Source: Marinobacter sp. THAF197a (GTDB taxonomy: Bacteria > Pseudomonadota > Gammaproteobacteria > Pseudomonadales > Oleiphilaceae). Taken from it: 64,000 bases of DNA. Every line of letters starts with the position of its first letter. Position 1 is the stretch's first letter. The stretch lies in assembly GCF_009363275.1 (NCBI RefSeq), contig NZ_CP045324.1, forward strand, positions 2,914,001-2,978,000. Direction: 5' to 3'. The notes beneath the pieces were generated by a model, which was not told where the DNA came from, did not search any database, and saw only the letters and a list, made by a program, of their open reading frames with translations. Positions 8,548 through 18,169 of this stretch are shown here, piece after piece. Made by a program: the position numbers and the translations under genes.

Positions 8548-9594
8548 TCATTTTTCTGATTTAAATGTGGTGCCAAGGCCGCTTTTTTTCAAGGCATTAA
8601 CCACCACTTGCGGATCACCGGCGTTCAGCCAGTGAACATTCGGCCATTTTCGCAACCAGGTCAGCTGCCGCTTTGCCAGTTGTCGGGTGGCGGCCACGCC
8701 CTTGTCGACGAAAGTCTGGTAATCACAGCTACCCGTCAGGTAATCCCACGCCTGCCGATAGCCAACGCAACGCATCGAAGGCATGTCAGGATTGAGATCA
8801 CCCCGCTTCATCAGAGCACGGACTTCGTCCAGAAACCCTGCCTTAAGCATAGCCTGAAAACGAAGCCCTATACGCTGATGAAGCTCAGAACGCTCGGCTG
8901 GAGCCAAGGCAAACTGGAAAACAGTATACGGCAGGCTCGGGGTTTCGTCTGCCTGCCAACGGGTAAAATACGTGTAATCCTCAATACCTGACACCGCCTC
9001 CCGTTCAGAAGTTCCCGATTGTGCCTGCCAGATTTCAGAAATGGGCCTCCCCGTCAGGCGAATAACTTCCAGTGCCCGCATCAGCCGCTGGCGGTTATTT
9101 GGGTGGATTAGCCCGGCGGCAACGGGATCAAGGCTTGTCAGTTCCCGGTGCAGGTACTCCCAACCGTGCTCTGCCGCCTCCTGCTCGATGCGCGCCCGCA
9201 ACTCAGGGTTAGCGGAGGGCAAGTCGGACATACCGTGCAACAATGCCTTGAAATACATCATGGTTCCGCCAACCAACAACGGGATGCGGCCGCGGCGGGT
9301 GATATCTGCCATCTCGGCAAGCGCATCACGGCGGAAATCCGCAGCGGAGTAGCTGTCGGCAGGATCACAGATGTCGATCAGGCGATGAGGTGCTCTGGCC
9401 AGTTCTTCGGCATCAGGTTTTGCGGTACCAATATCCATACCCCGGTAAATCATCGCGGAATCGACACTGATGATGTCACATGGGAGCATGTCACAGAGGG
9501 CGATGGCCATATCGGTTTTGCCGGAAGCCGTCGGCCCCATCAGAAAGATAGCCGGCGGTAGCGCATGCCCCGGTTGGCGCTCAGTGTCCGACAT
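8548..9594 (-). CDS. miaA: tRNA dimethylallyltransferase MiaA
   Basis: Adds the isopentenyl group to A37 of tRNAs reading UNN codons. The 348-residue protein has the P-loop GPTASGKT at 20-27, then DSAMIYRGMDIGTAKP and the RQLAKRQLTWLRKWP segment. The start is 7 bp downstream of the mutL stop, so it belongs to the same minus-strand operon. The length is slightly longer than the E. coli protein, with a short C-terminal extension. Confidence 0.96.
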   Translation of the reverse strand: MSDTERQPGHALPPAIFLMGPTASGKTDMAIALCDMLPCDIISVDSAMIYRGMDIGTAKPDAEELARAPHRLIDICDPADSYSAADFRRDALAEMADITRRGRIPLLVGGTMMYFKALLHGMSDLPSANPELRARIEQEAAEHGWEYLHRELTSLDPVAAGLIHPNNRQRLMRALEVIRLTGRPISEIWQAQSGTSEREAVSGIEDYTYFTRWQADETPSLPYTVFQFALAPAERSELHQRIGLRFQAMLKAGFLDEVRALMKRGDLNPDMPSMRCVGYRQAWDYLTGSCDYQTFVDKGVAATRQLAKRQLTWLRKWPNVHWLNAGDPQVVVNALKKSGLGTTFKSEK

Positions 9595-9601
9595 GGAGTG
9601 A

Positions 9602-11497
9602 CTAACGCCCCCTCAGGAACAGTTTGTCGAGTTCTGACAGCGTGACCAGAGTCCAGGTGGGGCGGCCGTGATTGCATTGGCCGCTTCGCTCAGTGGCTTC
9701 CATGTCACGTAACAGCGAGTTCATTTCCGGAATGGTGAGTTGCCGGTTTGCCCGAACAGAACCATGGCAGGCCATAGTGCCCAGCAATTCGTGAGTGACG
9801 GCTTCTACCCGGTCGCTCTGCCCATGCTCAATCAGATCCGCCAGCACGTCCCGGACCAGTTGTTCGGTGTCGGCGCCCCGCAGCAGCGCAGGAATCTGTC
9901 GCACAGCCAGGGTCTCCGGGCCGATTCGTTCAATTTGCAACCCCAGGTGCTGCAACTCCTCACCGTGAGTTTCCGCCAGCGCCGCCTCTTTCTGGCTTAC
10001 CGCCAGTGACAACGGCACCAGCAGGGGCTGGCTTTTCAGATCTTGCTCGGCCAGGGCGTGCTTCATACGCTCATAGGTGATGCGCTCATGGGCAGCATGC
10101 ATATCAACAACGATCAGGCCAGCCCGGCTCTGGGCAAGGATGTAGATGCCATGTAGCTGGGCGATGGCATAACCCAGGGGCGGCTCTTCATCGGTGTCTC
10201 GTGGAGGCGTGACCGCAACCGGCTGGCTGGCATGGTCAGGCCGGGAAGCAACCCCCCCGCCCTCATTCAGGGATTGATAGAACGCCATCTGGTCACTGGC
10301 CTTCCATTCCTGCTGCGGCTGGGAAGCCGACCCAACACCAAAGCCGCCTCCGTTGGCATAACCACCAGCTACAGGCGGCGCCCGATCGGGGAGCGATGCC
10401 CCCATCCCAGCTGGATGACCGGCGGGGTTGGCAACAACTGCCTCTGGCTCGCGCCCGAAAGACTGAGCGACCGCACCGCGCAAATGATCATCCGGGCGAA
10501 CATCAGCCAGAGCCCGGTGCAGGGTGCGGAAGATAAAATCATGGACCAACCGACCATCCCGGAACCGGACCTCGTGCTTGGTGGGGTGCACGTTGACATC
10601 GACGGTGGCGGGATCCACTTCCAGATAGAGCACAAAGGCGGGGTGGCGGTTGTTGTAAAGCACATCCCGGTAGGCCTGCCGCACCGCATGGGCGACCAGC
10701 TTATCCCGAATGACCCGGCCATTCACGAAGAAGTACTGCAGGTCCGCCTGACTGCGCGAGAAGGTGGGCAATGCCACCCAGCCCCAGAGCCGCAGGCCGG
10801 TCGCTTCCGCGTCAATAATAACGGCGTTGTCTATAAACTGCTGCCCGCACAGCGAACCAATACGTCGCTCCTTGTCGACCTCCGACTCTGCTGGCCGCAG
10901 GCTCTGCACCACACGCTGGTTGTGGCGCAGGGTAAAGCCAGCATCAAATCGGCTCAGGGCCTGCCGGCGAATACACTCTTCCACATGATTGAATTCGGTT
11001 TTTTCCGTTCGCAGGAACTTGCGCCGGGCTGGCGTGTTGAAGAACAGGTCACGGACTTCCACGGTGGTTCCCACCGGGTGCGCGGCCGGAGAAAGACGGG
11101 CATCCATATCCCGGCCTTCCACCTCCACTCGGGCAGCGGCTTCCTGGGCTTCGGTGCGGGACGTGAGTGCCAGGCGCGAAACGGAACTGATACTGGCCAG
11201 GGCTTCACCACGAAAGCCTAATGTACCGACAGCTTCCAGGTCATCGAGGGTCAGGATTTTACTGGTGGCATGGCGGCTGAGGGCCAGCGGCAGGTCGGCT
11301 TCGTCAATACCCGAGCCATCATCACGCACCCGGATCAGCTTGACGCCACCCTGCTCCACTTCAATATCAACCCGGCGTGCACCTGCATCCAGCGCGTTTT
11401 CCACTAACTCTTTGACGACGGATGCAGGCCGCTCCACCACCTCGCCCGCAGCAATCTGGTTGGCGAGCCGGGGCGATAGCAACTGAATGTGGGGCAT
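9602..11497 (-). CDS. mutL: DNA mismatch repair protein MutL
   Basis: Links MutS mismatch recognition to downstream nicking. The 631-residue protein begins MPHIQLLSPRLANQIAAGEV, followed by GHKL ATPase motifs (ENALDAGA, DDGSGI, GFRGEALASISS) and the NVHPTKHEVRF motif. A variable linker at about residues 340-430 leads to a C-terminal dimerisation domain. It sits between amiB and miaA as in E. coli. Confidence 0.97.
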   Translation of the reverse strand: MPHIQLLSPRLANQIAAGEVVERPASVVKELVENALDAGARRVDIEVEQGGVKLIRVRDDGSGIDEADLPLALSRHATSKILTLDDLEAVGTLGFRGEALASISSVSRLALTSRTEAQEAAARVEVEGRDMDARLSPAAHPVGTTVEVRDLFFNTPARRKFLRTEKTEFNHVEECIRRQALSRFDAGFTLRHNQRVVQSLRPAESEVDKERRIGSLCGQQFIDNAVIIDAEATGLRLWGWVALPTFSRSQADLQYFFVNGRVIRDKLVAHAVRQAYRDVLYNNRHPAFVLYLEVDPATVDVNVHPTKHEVRFRDGRLVHDFIFRTLHRALADVRPDDHLRGAVAQSFGREPEAVVANPAGHPAGMGASLPDRAPPVAGGYANGGGFGVGSASQPQQEWKASDQMAFYQSLNEGGGVASRPDHASQPVAVTPPRDTDEEPPLGYAIAQLHGIYILAQSRAGLIVVDMHAAHERITYERMKHALAEQDLKSQPLLVPLSLAVSQKEAALAETHGEELQHLGLQIERIGPETLAVRQIPALLRGADTEQLVRDVLADLIEHGQSDRVEAVTHELLGTMACHGSVRANRQLTIPEMNSLLRDMEATERSGQCNHGRPTWTLVTLSELDKLFLRGR

Positions 11498-11517
11498 ATC
11501 CGGGAACTACCTCTTGA

Positions 11518-12849
11518 TCAGGATGAGGGGATGCGAATGGTTTGCCCTACCATAACACGATCATCGGTCATCCCGTTAAAGCGCATTAACTCGCTGACGG
11601 TGGTCTGGTTCTGCCGGGCCACACCAGACAAGGTGTCACCCCGCTGGATACGGTACCGGCTAACCTGCCCGCCACCTTTCTGATTTTCCTTCTGCCAGGC
11701 CAATAGCGTGCCCGGTGGAGGCGTTCGCTGAAAATACTCGTGAATACCGTCCATGATGGCGTTGGCCAGTCGATTGCGATACCACTCGGTGGCCAGGTTC
11801 TGCTCTTCTTTCGGGTTCGAGATAAACCCGGCTTCCACCAGTATTGACGGTATATCCGGAGACTTCAGAACCGCGAAGGCCGCCTGCTCAACACCGGGCT
11901 TGTGCAACTTGGCAACACCGCCCAACTGCCCCAGCACAGAGCTCCCCACCCCGAGACTGGCATTGATGCTGGCGGTCATGGAGAGATCCAGCAGAACACC
12001 TGCCAGCATATCGTCGCGACCGTCCAAAGACACGCCACCAGCACCGCCAATCAGATCAGAGCGATTCTCGCTTTGGGCCAGCCAGCGCGCGGTTTCACTG
12101 GTCGCTCCCCGCTGGGACAGGGCAAATACCGATGCGCCACTGGGTTGAGGTGTTCTGAAGGCATCTGCATGCACCGAGACGAACAGATCCGCGTTGTACT
12201 TGCGCGCCAGCAAGGTGCGATTGCGCAACCCGATGTAATAGTCCCCGGTGCGGGTAAGTTTGGCGGTAAAGCCCGGCTGCTTGTTGATTAGATCCGCCAG
12301 GGTTTTGGACATTCTGAGCACAACATCTTTTTCCCGGGTACCTCTGGGGCCGATAGCGCCTGGGTCTTCACCGCCGTGGCCCGGGTCGATCACGATGATG
12401 ATATCCCGCTTGCCGGCTGAATCCTGAGTCACCGTGGGGCTGGCAGCCCGTTCGAGACGGCTGCCCTTCTCGTCAATCAGGTCGACCACCAGCCGGTGCC
12501 CGTATTGCTGATTGGGCTCCAACACGAAACTGCGGGGCTTGATGTCGCTTTTCAGATCCAGTACCACCCTGAGGTCGCTGCCATTGCGCGGTGCGCTGCG
12601 GATCCGCTCAATCGGACTGCCACTGAGGTCCACGTTGCTGAAATCCGCTTTCAGGGAGGTATTTTTCAAGTCGATTACCAACCTCGAGGGCCCGGATAGC
12701 GCAAACACGTTGTGCTCCACACTACCGGCAGTATCAAGGACGAGGCGCGTGTGGTCGGGCGCAGGCCAGAGCCGCACGCCTTCAATCTGGGTAGCAGCCT
12801 GAGCGAGGTTAGCCGCCAGAGCCACCATCAAACACAGAAAAAGTCTCAT
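11518..12849 (-). CDS. amiB: N-acetylmuramoyl-L-alanine amidase (AmiB-type, with LysM)
   Basis: Periplasmic zinc amidase that splits septal peptidoglycan during cell separation. The 443-residue protein has a signal peptide (residues 1-18, ending LAQA), an AMIN domain (about 20-125), and an amidase_3 catalytic domain with IDPGHGGEDPGA, SVHADAF and VEAGFISNPKEE. It ends in one LysM repeat (YRIQRGDTLSGVARQ). The C-terminal LysM and the position between tsaE and mutL favour AmiB over AmiC. It overlaps tsaE by 4 bp. Confidence 0.92.
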   Translation of the reverse strand: MRLFLCLMVALAANLAQAATQIEGVRLWPAPDHTRLVLDTAGSVEHNVFALSGPSRLVIDLKNTSLKADFSNVDLSGSPIERIRSAPRNGSDLRVVLDLKSDIKPRSFVLEPNQQYGHRLVVDLIDEKGSRLERAASPTVTQDSAGKRDIIIVIDPGHGGEDPGAIGPRGTREKDVVLRMSKTLADLINKQPGFTAKLTRTGDYYIGLRNRTLLARKYNADLFVSVHADAFRTPQPSGASVFALSQRGATSETARWLAQSENRSDLIGGAGGVSLDGRDDMLAGVLLDLSMTASINASLGVGSSVLGQLGGVAKLHKPGVEQAAFAVLKSPDIPSILVEAGFISNPKEEQNLATEWYRNRLANAIMDGIHEYFQRTPPPGTLLAWQKENQKGGGQVSRYRIQRGDTLSGVARQNQTTVSELMRFNGMTDDRVMVGQTIRIPSS

Positions 12850-13343
12850 GAATCAGGCCCTATCAGCTCTATTTGATTCAACAGGGAGGCGCCGAACTCC
12901 GATCGGGCACGCAGTACTACCGACCGGCCTTCTCCCTGCCGTTCCAGGTGGATTTCAAGATCTGGCTCTGGCAGAACACCCTCTCCCCGCTCCGGCCATT
13001 CAATCAGACAGAAACTGCCGCCCGAAAAGTAATCGCGGATTCCCATGTACTCAAGCTCCTCGGGATCGCCCAGACGGTAAAGGTCGAAATGGTATACCGG
13101 CGGGTCCAGGTCTTCATAGGGCTCCACAAGGGTATACGTTGGGCTTTTAACCGCTCCCACATGCCCGAGCCCTCTCATTACACCGCGGCTCAGAGTGGTT
13201 TTCCCCATGCCCAGATCGCCATCCAGGAACACCACAATGCCCTGATCGGATGCCTTCACCAGCCCGGCAAGCTCACCGCCCAAGCGCTCTGTTTCCGCCT
13301 CACTCTCCAGAAACAACCGGCGTTCATTGCCGAAAATGCTCAT
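12846..13343 (-). CDS. tsaE: tRNA t6A biosynthesis ATPase TsaE
   Basis: ATPase of the TsaBDE complex that makes threonylcarbamoyl-adenosine 37 in tRNA. The 165-residue protein has the P-loop GDLGMGKTT at 42-50 and VEPYEDLDPPVYHFDLYRL, the family's second signature. It overlaps nnrE/D by 4 bp upstream and amiB by 4 bp downstream, so the three are translationally coupled. Confidence 0.94.
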   Translation of the reverse strand: MSIFGNERRLFLESEAETERLGGELAGLVKASDQGIVVFLDGDLGMGKTTLSRGVMRGLGHVGAVKSPTYTLVEPYEDLDPPVYHFDLYRLGDPEELEYMGIRDYFSGGSFCLIEWPERGEGVLPEPDLEIHLERQGEGRSVVLRARSEFGASLLNQIELIGPDS

Positions 13344-14902
13344 AACGCCTCCTGGTCGTCACCGCTGTTCACCTTTTCTGCTTCCCACAGCACCTTTGGC
13401 AAGGCGCTGATTACATCCGTGGGCGTCAGCCCCATATAACCATAAGTCCGCACTGCCTGGTCCGCCGCGGCCAGATGCAGAGCCGCAGCCATTGTCGTGG
13501 CCTGTTGAGGGTCCTTCAGCTGTGCCAGCAACGCGCCGGCGATGCCGGATAAAACATCGCCCATGCCCCCGGTCGCCAGGCCCGGATTACCACCTGGAAC
13601 AATCACCGGAAGTGCCGAGCCACTGGCGATAACGGTACCCGCGCCTTTCAGCAACACCACACCGCCCAGCATGGTTTGCAGCCGGCGGGCTGCAGACAGC
13701 CGGTCCGCCTCAACGTCAGCGACATCACAACCCAACAACCGGGCCGCCTCGCCGGGGTGGGGCGTTAGTATATGGCTATCAGACACCACGGGCACTCGCC
13801 CGGCCATCAGATTGAGCGCGTCGGCATCCAACACCCGCGGCAACCCGCTTTGTTCAACCTGTTGCAGCATCTGCTGCCCCCAGGCCAGTTTACCCATGCC
13901 AGGACCACACACCACCACATCGGCCCTGGCCAATAATGGCGGCAATTCTGAGCCATGGATCAACCCGTGCACCATCAACGACGGGCAGCGGGCAAGCGCG
14001 GCCGTAACATGTTCCGGGCGGGTAGCCAGGGTAACCAGACCGGCCCCGGCCCGGGACGCCGCCTCGGCCGCCATGATACCGGCGCCACCAAAACCCCGGT
14101 CACCGGCAACCACCAACACGTGGCCAAAACGCCCCTTGTGGGCGTCAAGCGGACGGACAGGCAGCTGTTCCTTGCACTGGGCCCAGGACTGCAACCGGGC
14201 AAGCGGCGGCTGGCCACTGCCAGAGATATCGTGGCCGGTATCAAGAGCCTCAAACACCACCTCACCGCAAACACCGGCGCCGGCACCCGTGTACAAACCA
14301 GCCTTGGCGCCAATAAAAGTCACCGTTACCTTGGCCAGAATCACATCACCCACTGCAGAGCCAGTTGTGGCATTCAGGCCGGACGGCAAATCCACCGCCA
14401 ATACCGGCAAATCCGATTCATTAACCCGCCGGATCACACCTGCAAAGGGCTCCCGGGGCGTACCCGTCACCCCTGTACCCAACATTGCATCCACCACCAG
14501 GGTTGCAGACGCCAGATATTTTTCTAATCCGTCTTCGCCCAGCTCGCCGACGTCTTCAACACTGACACCTACCGCACGGGCATGGTTCAGCGCGTTAAGC
14601 GCATCCCCGGCCAACTTCCCCGTCGGTGCAACCGCAATGCACCGGGCAGTGATGCCATGCCTGTGAGCATTCGCGGCCACCAAGTAGCCATCGCCGCCGT
14701 TGTTACCGGCACCGCAGAGCACCAGAATCGCCCCTGGGGCAGGCCAGTGACGCAACAACTGGCGAAAGGCCGCCCGGGCGGCGGCCTGCATCAACTCAAA
14801 ACCATCAACGCCTTGCTGATCAATCAGGTAGCGGTCAATCTCTCGCACCGAGTCGGCGGAGTAGAGCGCTTCTGGTAGACTGCTTGCATTGCGTATTGGC
14901 AT
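13340..14902 (-). CDS. nnrD/nnrE: Bifunctional NAD(P)H-hydrate epimerase / ADP-dependent dehydratase
   Basis: Repairs hydrated NAD(P)H. The N-terminal YjeF domain epimerises the hydrate and the C-terminal carbohydrate-kinase-like domain dehydrates it with ADP. The 520-residue protein shows the epimerase segments VREIDRYLID and GAGNNGGDGYL in the first 75 residues. The kinase-like half has GGMGDVLSGI near residue 467. It heads the minus-strand run and is divergent from queG. In gammaproteobacteria it is commonly next to tsaE. Confidence 0.93.
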   Translation of the reverse strand: MPIRNASSLPEALYSADSVREIDRYLIDQQGVDGFELMQAAARAAFRQLLRHWPAPGAILVLCGAGNNGGDGYLVAANAHRHGITARCIAVAPTGKLAGDALNALNHARAVGVSVEDVGELGEDGLEKYLASATLVVDAMLGTGVTGTPREPFAGVIRRVNESDLPVLAVDLPSGLNATTGSAVGDVILAKVTVTFIGAKAGLYTGAGAGVCGEVVFEALDTGHDISGSGQPPLARLQSWAQCKEQLPVRPLDAHKGRFGHVLVVAGDRGFGGAGIMAAEAASRAGAGLVTLATRPEHVTAALARCPSLMVHGLIHGSELPPLLARADVVVCGPGMGKLAWGQQMLQQVEQSGLPRVLDADALNLMAGRVPVVSDSHILTPHPGEAARLLGCDVADVEADRLSAARRLQTMLGGVVLLKGAGTVIASGSALPVIVPGGNPGLATGGMGDVLSGIAGALLAQLKDPQQATTMAAALHLAAADQAVRTYGYMGLTPTDVISALPKVLWEAEKVNSGDDQEAL

Positions 14903-15033
14903 TCGCCAAGGCTCCAGCTAAAGAAACCAGTTTAAGAAAACTGGCCAGATACCTGTAAAGAATAGCAAAACAGGGAAAAAGGTCATAACTTAATCAAATT
15001 AAATCTTCGCAGGTTACACAGCCGACTTCTCCC

Positions 15034-16128
15034 ATGACGTCAAACCCAGAGCCCCGCTCCGAGCGGCCAGAAGATGAGGCACTGCATGCCCTGCCCGACC
15101 AGATCCGGGCCTGGGCCAGCGAGCTCGGCTTTGCCGACGCCGGTATCACCTGCGCAGATACCGGGCCCCACGCCGAACGCCTGAAACAGTGGCTGAAAGC
15201 CGGCTACCATGGCGACATGGCGTATATGGCAGACCACGGCGACAAACGCTACACCCCAGACTCACTGGTACCAGGAACTACCCGCGTTATCTCAGTACGG
15301 ATGGATTACCTGCCCGCTCCGGACAACCCGAAACAGGTACTCACTGACCGCGAAACCGCCTACGTGACTCGTTACGCCCTGGGCCGGGATTACCACAAAC
15401 TGATGCGCAAACGGCTGGCCACCCTGGCAGCAAAGATTGATTCCGCGGTCAGCGGCTACGACTACCGCGCCTTCGTAGACAGCGCACCGGTTCTGGAACG
15501 CGGTCTCGCCCAACGGGCGGGGCTGGGCTGGATTGGCAAGAACAACATGCTGATTCACCCCAAGGCCGGTTCATTCTTCTTTCTGGGTGAAATCTTTACC
15601 AGCGCTCCGCTGCCGGTAGACCAAGCCTTTGACAGCCAGCATTGTGGCTCCTGCTCCGCCTGCCTGGAGGTATGCCCTACTGACGCCTTCGTTGGCGCTC
15701 ACTTACTGGATGCCCGCCGCTGCATCAGCTACCTCACTATTGAGCTCAAGGGGCCCATCCCGGAAGAGCTGCGGTCAAAGATGGGCAATCGGGTATTCGG
15801 CTGCGACGACTGCCAGCTGGTCTGCCCCTGGAACAAATTCAACAAACCGACCCGGGAAAACGATTTTCAGCCCCGGCACGGCCTCAACAATAGTAGCCTG
15901 GCCGAGCTTTTTCTGTGGACAGAGGACGAGTTCTTGAAGCGCACCGAAGGCTCGGCCATCCGCCGAACCGGCTACGAGAACTGGCTACGCAACCTGGCGG
16001 TGGGGCTGGGCAATGCCCCGAGCACCATTCCGGTGATCGAGGCCCTGAAACAGCGGGCAGACCACCCTTCTGAGCTGGTGCGGGAACATGTGGCCTGGGC
16101 TCTGCGACAGCACGGCATTACAGCTTGA
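15034..16128 (+). CDS. queG: Epoxyqueuosine reductase QueG
   Basis: Cobalamin- and Fe-S-dependent enzyme that reduces epoxyqueuosine to queuosine at tRNA position 34. The 364-residue protein has two ferredoxin-like cysteine clusters, CGSCSACLEVCP and CDDCQLVCPWN, and a C-terminal HEAT-like segment ending ELVREHVAWALRQ. The QRAGLGWIGKN motif of the catalytic domain is present. Its 3' end overlaps the convergent orn gene by 11 bp. Confidence 0.95.
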   Translation: MTSNPEPRSERPEDEALHALPDQIRAWASELGFADAGITCADTGPHAERLKQWLKAGYHGDMAYMADHGDKRYTPDSLVPGTTRVISVRMDYLPAPDNPKQVLTDRETAYVTRYALGRDYHKLMRKRLATLAAKIDSAVSGYDYRAFVDSAPVLERGLAQRAGLGWIGKNNMLIHPKAGSFFFLGEIFTSAPLPVDQAFDSQHCGSCSACLEVCPTDAFVGAHLLDARRCISYLTIELKGPIPEELRSKMGNRVFGCDDCQLVCPWNKFNKPTRENDFQPRHGLNNSSLAELFLWTEDEFLKRTEGSAIRRTGYENWLRNLAVGLGNAPSTIPVIEALKQRADHPSELVREHVAWALRQHGITA

Positions 16129-16660
16129 AGAAGGTCTCCCGGTAATGGCGAAGTTCGTCGATGGAATCGCGAATGTCGTCCAGGGCCAGGTGACTGCCCT
16201 TCTTTTTCACGCCATCAAGTACATCCGGGCGCCAGCGACGGGCGAGTTCCTTGATGGTGGAGACATCCAGGTTACGATAATGGAAGAAGGCTTCCAGCTC
16301 GGGCATATACTTCACGAGGAAGCGGCGATCCTGGCCGATGCTGTTGCCACACAGCGGTGATTCGCCGGCGGACAGGTACTGTTTGAGGAAGGCCAGGGTT
16401 TCCTGTTCGGCTTCGGCCTCGGAGGTTTTGCTGTCTTTCACCCGCTGAGTCAGGCCGCTGGCGCCATGGGTGTTGGTGCACCATTCGTCCATGGCATCCA
16501 TCAGGCTGTCTGGCTGGTGAATGGCAATCACCGGGCCTTCGGCCACCAGGTTCAATTCTGAATCGGTAATAATCGTGGCCATCTCTATGATCCGCTCTTT
16601 CTCCGGATCCAGGCCGGTCATTTCCAAGTCTATCCACACTAAACGGTTGTGGTTGGGCAT
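16118..16660 (-). CDS. orn: Oligoribonuclease
   Basis: 3'-5' exonuclease of the DEDDh family that degrades RNA dinucleotides, including pGpG from c-di-GMP breakdown. The 180-residue protein has WIDLEMTGLDPEKERIIE near the N-terminus (catalytic D and E), GNSIGQDRRFL in the middle, and ALDDIRDSIDELRHYR at the C-terminus. It overlaps queG tail to tail. Its upstream region carries two palindromic repeat elements. A copy of pGpG-clearing Orn alongside FimX and an EAL protein fits an active c-di-GMP network. Confidence 0.96.
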   Translation of the reverse strand: MPNHNRLVWIDLEMTGLDPEKERIIEMATIITDSELNLVAEGPVIAIHQPDSLMDAMDEWCTNTHGASGLTQRVKDSKTSEAEAEQETLAFLKQYLSAGESPLCGNSIGQDRRFLVKYMPELEAFFHYRNLDVSTIKELARRWRPDVLDGVKKKGSHLALDDIRDSIDELRHYRETFFKL

Positions 16661-16693
16661 TGTATATTCCTATGCGGTTTAGTTTGGGTGCTG

Positions 16694-16803
16694 GTGGAGG
16701 TGTGGTGTGGCTTTTCGGAAACCGCTACGAGCACATCCATGTGCGCTTCTCTCAGGCCATCCATGGCCTTCGAAATTTCCGAAAAGCCACACCACACCTC
16801 CAC
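16694..16803 (-). repeat. Palindromic two-hairpin repeat element, copy 1
   Basis: Perfect 28-bp outer arms at 16694-16721 and 16776-16803 enclose a 54-nt core with two short hairpins. The strand given is the one on which both hairpin loops read ATGGAT closed by C-G. On that strand the first-family hairpin reads ACATGGATGT. It lies 33 bp upstream of orn, in the sense direction of an orn leader if the promoter is further upstream. The outer-arm sequence is unlike any other copy. Confidence 0.9.
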
Positions 16804-16856
16804 ATCCATGCTTATTGCTGGCCGCATGTCGAATTGAAACCCGCTCTATAGATCGG

Positions 16857-16968
16857 GGTGCTGGCCGGGGACACCTTTCCGGGAGTGTCTGAAGCCATGG
16901 ATGGCTTCAGTCAAGCGCACAGGGATGTGCTCGTAGCGTCTCCCGGAAAGGTGTCCCCGGCCGGCACC
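16857..16968 (+). repeat. Palindromic two-hairpin repeat element, copy 2
   Basis: Outer arms of 29 bp (16857-16885 and 16940-16968, one mismatch) enclose a 54-nt core in inverted orientation to copy 1, 53 bp away. On this strand the loops read ATGGAT and AGGGAT. The second lies in ACAGGGATGT, matching the CsrA/RsmA consensus core. The first hairpin stem is extended to 8 bp with compensated base changes. It lies 112 bp upstream of rsgA in the sense direction. Together with copy 1 it fills most of the 420-bp orn-rsgA intergenic region. Confidence 0.9.
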
Positions 16969-17080
16969 TGCACCCAAGTCGGGATCCGGACGGCCATGTG
17001 CAAAAGTTTAGAAACTCTGCCCATTGTCCATGATTCACGTATCATGTGTCACACCACTTTCCCGGAACATTTGAGAGCCG

Positions 17081-18136
17081 ATGGCCAAGAGAAAACTGAA
17101 CAAACGCCAGCAATGGCGCATCGAGAAAATCCAGAAGGAGCGCACCGAACGGCTGAACCGCAAGGAAAAAGCCGTGGAAGCGCAAGCCGAAGCCGGCGAA
17201 CTGGGGCCTGAACAGGAAGGCCTGGTAATTGCCCATTATGGCCAGCAACTGGATATCGAAGCGCTGGAGGGTGACGACACCGGCCGGGTGTTCCGGTGCT
17301 TTGTTCGGGCCAACATCGACAACCTGGTGACCGGTGACCGTGTTGTGTGGCGGCCCGGGAAGAGTGAGACCGGGGTCATCGTCGCCCGCTGTGACCGCGA
17401 CAACCTGCTGCAGCGGCCGGATAACTTCGGCGCCCTGAAGCCCGTGGCAGCGAACATTGATCACATTATCCTGGTGATTGCGCCGGAACCGGAGCCCCAC
17501 GACAACCTCATCGACCGGTATCTGGTGGCCTCTGAGAGCTCCGATATTCCGGCGGTTATCCTGCTGAACAAGACCGATCTGATCACCGATCAGAACCGGG
17601 GCTACATTGACGCCCTGCTCGATCGCTATGAAGCGCTTGGCTACCAGGTGGCGCGCACCTCGGCCGCCGCCTGCGCCGGGGAGCCTGCGCCGGAGGTGGA
17701 GGCCCTTGTGCGGGACCAAACCAGTGTTTTTGTGGGCCAGTCGGGGGTGGGCAAGTCATCCATCATCCAGACCCTGTTACCGGATGAACTGCTTCGGGTA
17801 GGCGCGGTGTCCGAAAGTACCGGCAAAGGGGTACACACCACCACCACAGCGAAGCTGTTTCATCTGCCGGGAGGCGGCGACCTGATCGATTCTCCAGGCA
17901 TTCGGGAGTTTGGCTTGTGGCATATGACACCACAGGAAGTGGAGTACGGCTTTCGGGAAATCCGGCCACTGATCGGGCTATGCAAGTTCCGCAATTGCCG
18001 GCACATGGGCGATCCTGGCTGTGCGCTTGATGCGGCAGCAGAGGCCGGGACGGTGTCGAGGGAACGACTACAGAGTTTCCACCGGATTCTGCAAGATATG
18101 GCAGAACAACAGGCCCGGGGTCTGAGAATCACCTGA
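17081..18136 (+). CDS. rsgA: Ribosome small-subunit biogenesis GTPase RsgA
   Basis: Late 30S maturation factor with a circularly permuted GTPase. The 351-residue protein has a basic N-terminus and an OB-fold region. The G motifs come in permuted order: NKTDL at 163-167, GQSGVGKSS at 219-227 and DSPG at 270-273. A C-terminal zinc finger uses Cys301, Cys306, His308 and Cys314. It lies downstream of repeat copy 2. The rsgA-orn-queG neighbourhood is conserved in gammaproteobacteria. Confidence 0.96.
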   Translation: MAKRKLNKRQQWRIEKIQKERTERLNRKEKAVEAQAEAGELGPEQEGLVIAHYGQQLDIEALEGDDTGRVFRCFVRANIDNLVTGDRVVWRPGKSETGVIVARCDRDNLLQRPDNFGALKPVAANIDHIILVIAPEPEPHDNLIDRYLVASESSDIPAVILLNKTDLITDQNRGYIDALLDRYEALGYQVARTSAAACAGEPAPEVEALVRDQTSVFVGQSGVGKSSIIQTLLPDELLRVGAVSESTGKGVHTTTTAKLFHLPGGGDLIDSPGIREFGLWHMTPQEVEYGFREIRPLIGLCKFRNCRHMGDPGCALDAAAEAGTVSRERLQSFHRILQDMAEQQARGLRIT

Positions 18137-18169
18137 GGCATCAGCCCCGCGCAAGGCGCCAGCGGAACC

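Noticed and set aside
14927..14944. CCAGTTT-AAGA-AAACTGG inverted repeat upstream of nnrE/D
   Set aside because: Only 7 bp, no matching regulator or promoter context; too weak to annotate as an operator.
16649..16892. Short open frames across repeat copies 1 and 2
   Set aside because: They arise because the palindromes lack stops in several frames; they show no codon bias and are better explained by the repeats. The same applies to frames at 61059-61334 and 51166-51394.
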